Of a stretch of DNA of 64,000 bases, positions 18,093 to 27,115 are shown piece after piece (the stretch's first letter is position 1; each line of letters starts with the position of its first letter). Position numbers and translations under genes: made by a program. This DNA is from Gammaproteobacteria bacterium (GTDB taxonomy: Bacteria > Pseudomonadota > Gammaproteobacteria > Steroidobacterales > Woeseiaceae). Location: assembly GCA_013151645.1 (NCBI GenBank), contig JAADHU010000080.1, forward strand, positions 19,307 through 83,306, in the 5' to 3' direction. Below the pieces are notes generated by a model. The model was not told the DNA's origin. It saw only the letters and a list, made by a program, of their open reading frames with translations, and made no database searches.

Positions 18093-18974
18093 CTACCGGC
18101 GCCCTTCAACCATTTTTGGCCAAGATGCTCGCAAAAACTTTGCAGCGATTGTAATGATCCGACCGCCCGGTAGTACCAGCGGCCATAATGGTGCATCTCC
18201 TGCAGCCAGCGGTTCCATCCCCAACCTTGCCAGTATCGGTGCCAGATCGGCCGCAATGGTCCCGCGCTTACCCTGCCTCAGAGCCCGTCCGGTATGATCG
18301 ACCAACCGCAAATAGTTCTCATAACGCATCGGCACCGACGGCGTCGTATTATTGTGTCCGGAGGCAAAGGGTACCAGGTGCTCGCCGGTACCCGTAATGC
18401 GCGATCGAATGGACGTATATACCGACGATTCGGGTGTTCTGGCTATTTTTGCTCTGATCGGATTCAGATCAACGTAGGCCATACACCTGATCAGTGCGGT
18501 CTCATCCAGCAGTGCCTGTGACTTGAAGCGGCCTTCCCAGAAGCGCCCTTTACACTGGTCTTCTCGATTCGCACGCCGGGCCAGATGCTCGTTGATGCAG
18601 CGCATGTACCAGCTGAGATCAGCCAGGCGGGAACGCCACAGCTCAATATTGGCCTGAGGCACCTCGCCATCGGGTACGGAGTAGATACGTCCCCAGCGTT
18701 CGATGATGTCAGCGTCGTTCCAACGACCGGCTTTCTCGGTATTGATGCGGACCACGACGTGATAGTGGTTACTCATCACCGCGTAGGCCAACAAATCTAT
18801 CGCGAAGACTCGGGACAAGTCGATAAGACGCTTTTCGATCCACCGGCGATGATCGAAGTTCTTGCCGCTGTAGCGATCATCACCGCAGAGAAACGCACGC
18901 CGAACGCAGCACGATGTGCAATGGTAATACGGCGTATGGTCGAGGCTGATCTGCTGACTGCGTGCGATTGTCAC
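18093..18974 (-). CDS. REP-associated (RAYT-like) Y1/IS200-type transposase
   Basis: 293 residues of the Y1_Tnp superfamily, which act on single-stranded DNA and in RAYTs spread REP repeats. The HUH metal motif is H70-Y71-H72 (VMSNHYHVVV). The later block CKGRFWEGRFKSQALLDE and VDLNPIRAKIA is the family C-terminal signature. The canonical nucleophile tyrosine is not obvious: the segment RCINEHLARRANRED has none, the nearest is Y123 in SWYMRC. It is flanked by inverted clusters of a REP-like repeat, consistent with a RAYT and its substrate. A single-copy, housekept transposase rather than an insertion sequence is likely (inference). Confidence 0.85.
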   Translation of the reverse strand: MTIARSQQISLDHTPYYHCTSCCVRRAFLCGDDRYSGKNFDHRRWIEKRLIDLSRVFAIDLLAYAVMSNHYHVVVRINTEKAGRWNDADIIERWGRIYSVPDGEVPQANIELWRSRLADLSWYMRCINEHLARRANREDQCKGRFWEGRFKSQALLDETALIRCMAYVDLNPIRAKIARTPESSVYTSIRSRITGTGEHLVPFASGHNNTTPSVPMRYENYLRLVDHTGRALRQGKRGTIAADLAPILARLGMEPLAAGDAPLWPLVLPGGRIITIAAKFLRASWPKMVEGRR

Positions 18975-19071
18975 ATTGGTTCTATCTTTGAGTTACGGGC
19001 GACTCATTACATCGGTTCAGGACCAAGTTGGCGCGCCCAATAATTGCTCGCTTTCGCTGGATTCAGTTGAA

Positions 19072-19236
19072 TTGATGGGTGTCCCGAATCTTGTTGCTCA
19101 GCAGTTGAATTGATGGGTGTCCCGAATCTTGCCGAATCTTGCTCCGTCCCGAATCTTCCACCGAATCTTGCTTGATGGGTGTCCCGAATCTTGATGGGTG
19201 TCCCGAATGATTGGGTGATTGATGGGTGTCCCGAAT
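19072..19236. repeat. Five clustered copies of TTGATGGGTGTCCCGAAT
   Basis: Perfect 18-nt copies start at 19072, 19110, 19172, 19191 and 19219, all in the same orientation, with partial CCGAATCTTG copies between them. The first spacing, 38 bp, equals the period of the pair on the other side of the transposase. The last copy ends one base into a gene remnant. Confidence 0.9.
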
Positions 19237-19405
19237 GATTGCCACCGTTACCTGGTTGCTGCAGGAAGTACCAGGCGGTACTCGCCTCACACTTCAACAT
19301 GAGGGTATTGAAGCCGCAGCAGGTGACATGGCGTTACCACTTCTAATGGCGCTGGATGTCGGCTGGGATGCGCACCTTGGCCGACTCAGAGAGTCTGCAA
19401 AATGA
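19235..19405 (+). pseudogene. C-terminal remnant of an SRPBCC/AHSA1-like protein
   Basis: 56 codons from ATG 19235 to TGA 19405 read MIATVTWLLQEVPGGTRLTL then QHEGI and later DVGWDAHLGRLRES. The VTW...GGTRLTL...GW...L pattern matches the last strands and helix of the AHSA1/START-like family (normally about 140-160 residues). Going upstream, the frame meets TGA inside the repeat cluster, so the N-terminal two thirds are missing and the break coincides with the last repeat copy. The family assignment is from motif memory. Confidence 0.55.
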
Positions 19406-19507
19406 AATTACACGATTCGTTTTCGTCCGCGGCGTGTGCATCGAGCGTCATGCCAATTCGCAACACTCCCCAGGAACTCGCAAGTGGCTGCGATTCGTGC
19501 TCTTGAA

Positions 19508-20260
19508 CTACGCCTCTTTTCGCAGCAGTTCATCGACCGCTGCGAGATCCTGCTCAGTATCGACGCCAGGTCCGGGGCGGCGCTTCGGGCGACCTACCTT
19601 TATTCTCAGGCCCATGCTGAGTGCGCGTAACTGCTCGAGCTTTTCACATCGCTCCAGTGCAGATGGCCCGGTCCTGACGAAGCGCCGCAATACCGCACAT
19701 CGATATCCGTAAATCCCGTGGTGATGAAGCGCCGTAATCCGCGCAAGCTCGTCGCTTTCATCGCTGCGGGAGTACGGAATCGCTGCCCGGCTGAAGTACA
19801 GCGCAAACGCCTGCTCATCCAGGACTACCTTGACGATATTCGGATCGTGAAAATCATCCGCTGACGACAGTGGCGAGGCCAGCGTCGCCATGTCGGCATC
19901 CGGGTCGTCGAGCAACGCCGCACAAGTGCGCACCACCTCCGGTGGCATCAGTGGTTCATCCCCCTGGAGGTTGACGACGATTTGATCGTCTGGCCACGAA
20001 AGCATATCGGCTACTTCAGCGATTCTTTCGGTACCCGATTGATGACTGTCCAATGTCATGCAAACCGTTGCGCCAAAATCTTCCGCCGCCTCGTAAATAC
20101 GTTCGTCATCGGTCGCGATGACAACTTCTTGCGCATTACTTTCCGTCGCCCGTTGCCAGACATGCTGCAACATCGGCAAACCGGCAATCAACCGCAGTGG
20201 TTTCCCCGGCAGACGTTCGGACGAAAACCGCGCGGGAACAACCACAACGAAGTTACTCAT
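19508..20260 (-). CDS. kdsB: 3-deoxy-manno-octulosonate cytidylyltransferase
   Basis: 250 residues. Activates Kdo as CMP-Kdo for lipopolysaccharide inner core. The N-terminal nucleotide motif is VVVPARFSSERLPGKPL and NLQGDEPLMPPEV holds the metal/substrate residues. Its start overlaps lpxK by 8 bp; last gene of exbB-exbD-msbA-lpxK-kdsB. Confidence 0.97.
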   Translation of the reverse strand: MSNFVVVVPARFSSERLPGKPLRLIAGLPMLQHVWQRATESNAQEVVIATDDERIYEAAEDFGATVCMTLDSHQSGTERIAEVADMLSWPDDQIVVNLQGDEPLMPPEVVRTCAALLDDPDADMATLASPLSSADDFHDPNIVKVVLDEQAFALYFSRAAIPYSRSDESDELARITALHHHGIYGYRCAVLRRFVRTGPSALERCEKLEQLRALSMGLRIKVGRPKRRPGPGVDTEQDLAAVDELLRKEA

Positions 20261-21290
20261 TATTCTTGATCATTGTTTCGATTTGCTCTATCAACGAGAC
20301 CATCGCTGAATCGCGGATCACCGCATCCACCGGAATGTACCACAGGTTATTCTTTTTCATGCCCCGACATTTTATTGCATCTTTCTCCGTCATCACGACG
20401 TCGTACGGCTGATCGAACGTAAGGTCGGTATCCGTCAGCACCGCATGATCCGGAAACGCATGTCGCTCAACGTTCATGCCGGCCTTCGTCAGCATATCGA
20501 AAAAACGATGCGGATTGCCGATAGCAGCAACAGCATGCACGCGCTGGCCCTTATACGTCGCCAGCGATCGGTGTTCTGTACCGTCCAGCCTGTACACTGC
20601 TGACGGCCGCAGCGAAAATGTGTCGAACCGGGCGGCCGGTGCTAATGCCGGGATCTGAATCGAGTCATTCTCCGTCTGCAGCAAGATACGATGCACGCCA
20701 TTCAGGCGACCGAGTGGCTCTCGTAACGGGCCTGCCGGCAGTAGCTGCCGATTGCCCCACATTCGTTCGCCGTCGACGACCACGATTTCCATATCACGCG
20801 CCAGTCGATAGTGTTGCAGGCCATCGTCCGCGACGATTACATCGACGCCCTGCGCCTTCAATACGCGAGCGGCGGCCACGCGGTCCGGATGTACCACCAC
20901 CGGGCAGGCACAACGTTTAGCCAGCAGGACGGCTTCGTCACCCACCCGCACAGGGTCGCTGTCCGCATTAACCGAAACAGGCGTTGCCCCTACCTTGCCG
21001 CGATAGCCACGGCTGACAATGCCCGGCGAAAAACCACGTCGCTTCAATTGCTGCGTTAACAGGATGGTCAGGGGGGTCTTGCCGGTACCACCAACCGTGA
21101 TGTTACCGATAACTATGACCGGAACGCCGAGCCGACAGGAACGCAACACGCCCCGGCGGTACAGCGTTCGGCGCACGCCGGTTACGCCCCGGTACAACCA
21201 ACTCAATGGCAGCAAGGCCAGATACCACCATGATTGACCGTACCAAACACCCGCGAGCCAGATTTCACCGCGCCACGACACGACCGTCAC
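20253..21290 (-). CDS. lpxK: Tetraacyldisaccharide 4'-kinase
   Basis: 345 residues. Phosphorylates the 4' position of the lipid A precursor at the inner membrane. An N-terminal membrane-facing segment (WYLALLPLSWLYRGV) precedes the Walker A motif GNITVGGTGKTPLT, and DDGLQHYRL is the conserved active-site block. GTG start overlapping the msbA stop (GTGA). Confidence 0.97.
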   Translation of the reverse strand: MTVVSWRGEIWLAGVWYGQSWWYLALLPLSWLYRGVTGVRRTLYRRGVLRSCRLGVPVIVIGNITVGGTGKTPLTILLTQQLKRRGFSPGIVSRGYRGKVGATPVSVNADSDPVRVGDEAVLLAKRCACPVVVHPDRVAAARVLKAQGVDVIVADDGLQHYRLARDMEIVVVDGERMWGNRQLLPAGPLREPLGRLNGVHRILLQTENDSIQIPALAPAARFDTFSLRPSAVYRLDGTEHRSLATYKGQRVHAVAAIGNPHRFFDMLTKAGMNVERHAFPDHAVLTDTDLTFDQPYDVVMTEKDAIKCRGMKKNNLWYIPVDAVIRDSAMVSLIEQIETMIKNNE

Positions 21291-23050
21291 CCGCTACCCG
21301 ACGACTCGTCGTTGAACTGCAACCGGTGCAGGTCCGCATAGTGAGCATTCTTTTTCAGCAACTCATCGTGGGTGCCGGATTCAACAATACGACCCTGATC
21401 CAGCACCACAATCTTGTCCGCGTTCTCGACTGTCGACAGACGGTGTGCGATAACGAGCGTCGTACGGTTCTTCATCAGGGCGGACAGCGCTTCCTGGATA
21501 CGGCGTTCCGATTTCGTATCAAGTGAGGACGTTGCTTCATCGAGAATCAACACCGGCGCGTTCTTGAGAAGAGCGCGACCGATCGCGATGCGTTGCCGCT
21601 GTCCGCCAGACAGCAACACTCCACGATCTCCGACAATGGTTTCGAGCCCCTTCGGCAGGTCCTTGACGAAATCGAGCACATGCGCAGCCTCTGCCGCACG
21701 CAGGAGATCGTCGTTCGATCGCGCCTTCAGTTGACCGTAGGCCAGGTTGTTCGCAATCGTATCGTTAAACAGCACGATATCCTGGCTGACCAGACTGATA
21801 TGGGCACGAAGATCGTCCAGTGCGTACTCCTGCACCGGAACTCCGTCCAGCAGAATCTCCCCGGAATCGACGTCGTAGAATCTTGGCAAGAGACTCACCA
21901 GCGTGGACTTTCCGCTACCCGACTGACCGACGATCGCCAGCGATGTGCCGGCATCAACCGTAAGCGAGACATCCTCGAGAATTTTCGCCCCGTCGCCGTA
22001 GGAAAAACGAATATTCCTGAATTCGACGGCGCCTCGAACGTTGTCCGCACGATAAGTGCCCGAGTCAACCTCATCCGGCTCATCAATGATCGCAAACAGA
22101 CTTTTGCCCGCGGCGATACCTCTCTGCAACGTGGCATTCACGTTGGTTATGCGACGCAGCGGTTGCATCATCAACATCATCGCGCCGAAGAATGCCATGA
22201 AGCCACCAGGACTCAGATTGCCCGCCGATGATTCTATACCGGCGAAATAAATAACGCCGGCCATGCCGATACCGAAAACAACCTGCGTGACAGCAACGCC
22301 CAGCGACCGCGAGCGAATAAGCTTGAGATTCTGACGGCGGTTGCCATCGTCAACGGTCACGAGCCGCTTCATTTCGTAATCCTGACCGCCGAAGATTTTC
22401 ACGATGCGATGACCACTAAGAACTTCGTCGGTGACCTGGGTGACCTCGCCTACCGAATCCTGGATCTTACTGCTGTAGCGGCGAAATGCCTTGCCAAGAA
22501 TTCGAATAAGCAGCGCAATGATTGGCAGGAGAACGGCCACCGAAACAAACAGACGGGAACTCTGGTAGAGCATGAGCCCGATAGCAGCCAATACCGTCAG
22601 AAAATCGCGTACAAGAATAGTGACCACATTGGTCACGGACTCCGCCACCATCTCAACGTTATAGGTCATGCGCGAAAGCATTGGACCAATCGATGAAGTC
22701 TCAACAAAGCGGGCGGGTAGTGTCAGGAATTTTCTGAACACCTCTCGCCGCAGCGAACTGATCACGCTACGACCGATCCATCCCAGGGAGGCCTCTGTCG
22801 CAAATCCGGCAATGCCGCGGGCGACGAATACACCGACGAACGCCAATGGCAGCCACTTTATGGCTTCGAGGTTGTGAGCAACAAGCCCCTCATCCATCAA
22901 TGGTTCGACCAGAGCCACCATGGTCATTTCGATAACAGCCGTGGACGCCATCGCTATTACAGCGACGGTGCCAATCAACTTGTGCGGCGTAACGTATTTC
23001 CAGAGTCGCTTGTAAACATCGACAACGCGAGGATCGACTTTCGCACTCAC
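21287..23050 (-). CDS. msbA: Lipid A ABC exporter MsbA
   Basis: 587 residues, the usual length for this homodimeric half-transporter that flips lipid A-core across the inner membrane. Six-helix membrane domain (about 25-315), then the ATPase domain with Walker A VGQSGSGKSTLV, signature LSGGQRQRIAIGRAL and Walker B VLILDEATSSLD. GTG start coupled to exbD. Position next to lpxK and kdsB supports lipid A as substrate rather than a drug exporter. Confidence 0.96.
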   Translation of the reverse strand: MSAKVDPRVVDVYKRLWKYVTPHKLIGTVAVIAMASTAVIEMTMVALVEPLMDEGLVAHNLEAIKWLPLAFVGVFVARGIAGFATEASLGWIGRSVISSLRREVFRKFLTLPARFVETSSIGPMLSRMTYNVEMVAESVTNVVTILVRDFLTVLAAIGLMLYQSSRLFVSVAVLLPIIALLIRILGKAFRRYSSKIQDSVGEVTQVTDEVLSGHRIVKIFGGQDYEMKRLVTVDDGNRRQNLKLIRSRSLGVAVTQVVFGIGMAGVIYFAGIESSAGNLSPGGFMAFFGAMMLMMQPLRRITNVNATLQRGIAAGKSLFAIIDEPDEVDSGTYRADNVRGAVEFRNIRFSYGDGAKILEDVSLTVDAGTSLAIVGQSGSGKSTLVSLLPRFYDVDSGEILLDGVPVQEYALDDLRAHISLVSQDIVLFNDTIANNLAYGQLKARSNDDLLRAAEAAHVLDFVKDLPKGLETIVGDRGVLLSGGQRQRIAIGRALLKNAPVLILDEATSSLDTKSERRIQEALSALMKNRTTLVIAHRLSTVENADKIVVLDQGRIVESGTHDELLKKNAHYADLHRLQFNDESSGSG

Positions 23051-23472
23051 TGATCGGCCGAATCGTTGACAGTCGCAATGCTGATTTTTACGAAGCCAAG
23101 ACGACCGGCCACGTCCATCGCCGTAACGACGTACTGGTGGCGAGCATTGGCATCCGCGCTAATGGTCAGTGGCAAAGTATGATCGCCGTTGGACACTTTC
23201 TGCAAGGCGTTGCGAATGGTCGCTGGCCGGCTGTTAACCAGTTCACGGCCATTGACCAGATAGGTGCCCTGCTCCGTAATCATGATATCGATTTGTTCGG
23301 CCGGTTGCTCAATCACCGAGGTCGCTTCCGCAGCCGGCAAAAGAATGGTTATCTGCGATTGTTTTACGAAGCTGGTCGAAACCATGAAAAACACCAGCAA
23401 CAACAAGACGACGTCGATCAGTGACGTCAGGTTAACCTCCGGCTCTTCCTTCGGCTGCAGATTCAGCTTCAC
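23047..23472 (-). CDS. exbD: ExbD/TolR family energy-transducing protein
   Basis: 141 residues with one N-terminal helix containing the conserved Asp (TSLIDVVLLLLVFFMVSTSF) and a periplasmic domain. Works with ExbB to use proton motive force. No tonB or tol gene is nearby; the exbB-exbD pair in front of msbA is common in gamma- and betaproteobacteria, partner unknown. GTG start with GTGA overlap with exbB. Confidence 0.9.
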   Translation of the reverse strand: MKLNLQPKEEPEVNLTSLIDVVLLLLVFFMVSTSFVKQSQITILLPAAEATSVIEQPAEQIDIMITEQGTYLVNGRELVNSRPATIRNALQKVSNGDHTLPLTISADANARHQYVVTAMDVAGRLGFVKISIATVNDSADQ

Positions 23473-24095
23473 GCGTCTTCACTCTCACTTGCCTGGCGGC
23501 GATGCAGCGCTTCAATCAGTTTGATTGCTTCTTTTTCCATGTCGACCACTAATGCATCAACCCGACTGCGAAAGTAGCGGTAACCGATCAGAGAAGGAAT
23601 CGCGACGGTCAGGCCCGCGGCGGTCGTAATCAGCGCCTCGGCAATACCGCCGGCCAGAACGGTTGGATTGCCCACGCCGTGCGTAGTGATGGCGGCAAAA
23701 ACTTTAACCATGCCGATCACCGTGCCCAGCAAACCAAGCAAAGGAGTGATAGCAGCGACCGTACCCAGCTCATCCAGATAGCGCCCGAGTTCATGCACGA
23801 CATGCCGCCCGGTATCCTCAATGCTATCTTTCATGATAGATCGTTCACGATCACGATTGATCAGACCGGCCGCCAGAATCTGCCCCAGCGCCGAGCCCTG
23901 GTACAGCGATTGAATTTGTTTTTGATCGAGCGCGCCTTGTTTGACCCAGCCCCACACCTTGCTGGTGAGGTCTTCCGGAATGACGCGCTTCTGCTGCAAC
24001 GTCCAATAGCGCTCCAGAATGATCCCTATGGCAAGAATGCCACACAGGATGATTGGCGCCATTAACCAGCCGCCCGCTTTTACTATATCGACCAT
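23469..24095 (-). CDS. exbB: MotA/TolQ/ExbB proton channel protein
   Basis: 208 residues from MVDIVKAGGWLMAPI; an earlier in-frame start adds 20 residues unlike the family and is rejected. Three transmembrane segments: about 8-30, and two in the conserved C-terminal half (VAAITPLLGLLGTVIGMVKVF, and ITTAAGLTVAIPSLIGYRYF). First gene of the exbB-exbD-msbA-lpxK-kdsB operon. Confidence 0.92.
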   Translation of the reverse strand: MVDIVKAGGWLMAPIILCGILAIGIILERYWTLQQKRVIPEDLTSKVWGWVKQGALDQKQIQSLYQGSALGQILAAGLINRDRERSIMKDSIEDTGRHVVHELGRYLDELGTVAAITPLLGLLGTVIGMVKVFAAITTHGVGNPTVLAGGIAEALITTAAGLTVAIPSLIGYRYFRSRVDALVVDMEKEAIKLIEALHRRQASESEDA

Positions 24096-24172
24096 ACAAC
24101 CCGTCCCTGTGGAAAATCGAAATATACAGCGACCGGCTGAAAATTTCTCCTGCAATGAACAAATCTGCCGCC

Positions 24173-26461
24173 TCAGTCGTGCCAGATACGGCGATTATCG
24201 GGCCTGTGCATGGTCAGCAATCGCAGGCCACTGTGCGCGCACATCCGGTATGCGACAGCACCCGAATACGCGGTATTGATCACCTCTGTGCCGACGGATT
24301 GCCAACGTTGCACGACATCGTCCTTGGGAAATCCCCAACGGTTCTCAAAACCGGCGGAAACAATGGCGATCCGTGGCTGCAGCTGTGCGATGAATGCCGC
24401 ATGCGATGAAGTACGACTGCCGTGGTGTGGCACCATGACCAGCTCGGCGGTCGACAGTTGCCGTTGCCGAACAAGCTGCTGTTCAGTCAACAGCTCGATG
24501 TCGCCGGTCAACAGCGCGACGTGTTTGCCGACACGAATCTCGACAACACAGGACGCGTCGTTGCCTGTACGGGCCTGACGGCCGTCAGGGTGCAGCAGCG
24601 CGAACCGGACGCCATCCCATTGCCAGCGCTGGCCCGCTTCACAGAGCGTCTGCGATGCCGCGATATCAGCCAGGCGCTCCCCAACCAGTATCTCGCCAAC
24701 CTGCGAACCCGCGAGTAGTGAGCGCACACCTCCGGCATGATCGTTGTCACTGTGACTCACTACAACGATGTCAATATCGTCAATGCCTTTCGCACGCAGG
24801 AACGGCGCGACCACCAGCGCGCCCGTATCGGAACCCGAACGAAATGACGGCCCGGCATCGTAGACCAGGGTGTGCGTCTGTGTAGTGACGACGATCGCCA
24901 GACCCTGGCCCACATCCAGAGCGTGAATATCCACGCAATCGGCAGGCGGGCGAGGTGCAACGTGCAGCACAGCCGCCAATGCGGCGAGCCAGGCGAGCTT
25001 ACGGCCGGGCCACCCGGCCGGTAATATAACCCACGTCATTGTGAAGCCGACAGCCGCGAGCGCGAGCCAATCCAGTGTTGCGATTCTCAGTTCCGCATGG
25101 GGAATGCGTGCCGCGAAATCGATCAGCGACAAGAGAAAGGAGACGCTGTACCAGGCGATGCGCAAAAATACATCACCGATTGCCTCGAACGGCCCGCTGA
25201 AAAGCAAGCCCAGCAGAGATGCGGGTACAGTGACCAGATTGAACACGGGCAACGCGATCAGGTTTACGAGCGGAGACAGCCAGGAGACACGCCCGAAAAG
25301 TGCCACCGTCAGCGGTAAGAGGCCCAGCAAAAGTGCGATCTGCAACGGCACAAGTTCGCGCACGCCGCGTTGCAGGCGGTGCCGAAATCGCCGGTCGATG
25401 TTTTTGACTCTGTGAAGTCGGGCAAGCCACAACAAGATCGCGACGGCGGCGAAGGATAGCTGGAAACCGGGTGTAAGAATGGACAGCGGATCGGCCATGG
25501 TCATTGCGATGCAAGTCAGCGCAAGTATCCGCATTGGATTCAACGGACGCCGGTGCAAGGTGATGAGTAGCACCAGTAACAGCATCAACAGCGCCCGCAG
25601 CGCCGGCACCGCAAAACCGGACACGGCGACGTACAAACCGGCAACGATCAGACCCATGATGGCGGCCTGGTCATGAATGTTTCCGCAGCGATTACCGAGC
25701 GCGAGCAGAAACCAGGCCAACAGGAAGCCTCCACCTGCCGCGAGACCAATGTGCAATCCGGAAATCGCCATGAGATGACTCGTCCCGGTAACCGCATACT
25801 GCCGCCACCGTTCGCTGCTGATCTTGTGCCGCGCGCCAACGGTGATGGCCATCATGACGGCGGTCGCATCATCGTCCGGCAAGACCGCGGCGAGGCGTTC
25901 AACCAGCTGGCGACGAACGCGGATCAGCGCAGAAGCTCGGGGACACTCCGCAGCACGCACCCCCTCACGAACATATCCGGTCGCGCCGATCCCCTGCCGA
26001 AACAACCAACCCTCGTAGTCGAAACCCACAGGATTCGAGAAACCCCGTGGCCGCCTGAGCCGCACCTTGAGCGCCCAGCACTCGCCGATGACCGGCATCT
26101 CCGGCGCATCGTACCAACTGAGACGAATTTTTTTTGGCAACTCATTGGCACCCACTGGCGCGACGACGATGCGAATCGAAGAATTTTTTTCGTCAACAAA
26201 ATCAATAATTTGAAACACTTCCTCTTGATCGGCACCGGCCAGTGACGGGGCCAGCTTTTGCAGTTGCGCCGCGTGAGCGGAAACCCATATCAATACAAAA
26301 CCAAACAGGAATGCCCCGGCCGGACGTAACGGTTTCAACAACAGACACAGGCCGGTAGCAGGGACAGCGAGATACAACCAGATATCCGCAGGCAAGCGTT
26401 GCAATAACTGGATCGCATATGCCCCGGACAGGAAAAGAGTACAAAAAGAAAGCAGACCCAC
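24173..26461 (-). CDS. comEC: ComEC/Rec2 family DNA-uptake channel protein
   Basis: 762 residues. Imports single-stranded DNA across the inner membrane in natural transformation. Order: N-terminal helices and DUF4131, the multi-helix Competence domain (AITVGARHKISSERW.. then TSHLMAISGLHIGLAAG), and a C-terminal metallo-beta-lactamase domain with VVSHSDNDHAGG and MVPHHGSRTSSH. GTG start. Full length, so competence is possible, but no pil or other com genes are in the window. Divergent from the DUF2062 gene. Confidence 0.95.
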   Translation of the reverse strand: MGLLSFCTLFLSGAYAIQLLQRLPADIWLYLAVPATGLCLLLKPLRPAGAFLFGFVLIWVSAHAAQLQKLAPSLAGADQEEVFQIIDFVDEKNSSIRIVVAPVGANELPKKIRLSWYDAPEMPVIGECWALKVRLRRPRGFSNPVGFDYEGWLFRQGIGATGYVREGVRAAECPRASALIRVRRQLVERLAAVLPDDDATAVMMAITVGARHKISSERWRQYAVTGTSHLMAISGLHIGLAAGGGFLLAWFLLALGNRCGNIHDQAAIMGLIVAGLYVAVSGFAVPALRALLMLLLVLLITLHRRPLNPMRILALTCIAMTMADPLSILTPGFQLSFAAVAILLWLARLHRVKNIDRRFRHRLQRGVRELVPLQIALLLGLLPLTVALFGRVSWLSPLVNLIALPVFNLVTVPASLLGLLFSGPFEAIGDVFLRIAWYSVSFLLSLIDFAARIPHAELRIATLDWLALAAVGFTMTWVILPAGWPGRKLAWLAALAAVLHVAPRPPADCVDIHALDVGQGLAIVVTTQTHTLVYDAGPSFRSGSDTGALVVAPFLRAKGIDDIDIVVVSHSDNDHAGGVRSLLAGSQVGEILVGERLADIAASQTLCEAGQRWQWDGVRFALLHPDGRQARTGNDASCVVEIRVGKHVALLTGDIELLTEQQLVRQRQLSTAELVMVPHHGSRTSSHAAFIAQLQPRIAIVSAGFENRWGFPKDDVVQRWQSVGTEVINTAYSGAVAYRMCAHSGLRLLTMHRPDNRRIWHD

Positions 26462-26549
26462 CGCAATGTTCCGCTCGCAAGCGGTTTCTCGTTATGATGC
26501 CGTTCCCGGCCACCCGCCGGTCATGGAATGGAAGCGGAACTCAACGCGA

Positions 26550-27071
26550 ATGCCAAGACGATTTTTCAGGAAGTTTGCGGTCAAACGCGACTGGTTTCAC
26601 GGCAGGTGGTATCTGGCGCCCTTCGATCACCTGCTGCACGATCACAACTTATGGGGAATTCGCCGGCGCACGGTGGTACCCGCATTCGCCGCCGGCCTGT
26701 TCATCGCCTTTATTCCGCTACCCGGCCACGTTTTGCTGGCTGTCCTGGCGGCACTGGCGCTGCGAGTTAATATTCCCATCGCCGCCGTCACAACCTTCGT
26801 CAGTAATCCTGTGACGATCGGTCCGATGTACTTTTTCGCCTACCGGCTGGGATTCCATCTGCTCGACCTCGAACCGCAGCCCTTCGAATTCGAAATGTCC
26901 CTGGCATGGGTAACCGCGGGCTTTGGCAATGTATGGCAACCCCTCATCCTCGGCTGCCTGCTGCTCGGCACCGCCCTCTCACTGCTGGGCTACGTCGGCC
27001 TCGACCTGCTCTGGCGCGCATCCATCGCCGACTACCTGGCGAGAAAAAGAGAAAAACACAAGAAAGCCTGA
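26550..27071 (+). CDS. DUF2062 membrane protein
   Basis: 173 residues from MPRRFFRKFAVKRDWF. DUF2062 proteins are small inner-membrane proteins of unknown function. The conserved core FIPLPGHVLLAVLAALALRVNIP..FVSNPVTIGPMYF holds two helices, and a third lies near the C-terminus (LILGCLLLGTALSLLGYVGL), ending in a basic tail. An in-frame start 84 bp upstream is possible but adds a non-family N-terminus. Located between comEC and lolD, as in several gammaproteobacteria. Confidence 0.82.
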   Translation: MPRRFFRKFAVKRDWFHGRWYLAPFDHLLHDHNLWGIRRRTVVPAFAAGLFIAFIPLPGHVLLAVLAALALRVNIPIAAVTTFVSNPVTIGPMYFFAYRLGFHLLDLEPQPFEFEMSLAWVTAGFGNVWQPLILGCLLLGTALSLLGYVGLDLLWRASIADYLARKREKHKKA

Positions 27072-27115
27072 CCCCTCCACGTACGCCAATTTTGAATACC
27101 ACGATCAAGGAGCCG

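Noticed and set aside
19072..19236. CRISPR-like short repeats
   Set aside because: Spacing is irregular (38, 62, 19 and 28 bp) and the intervals contain partial repeats, not spacers.
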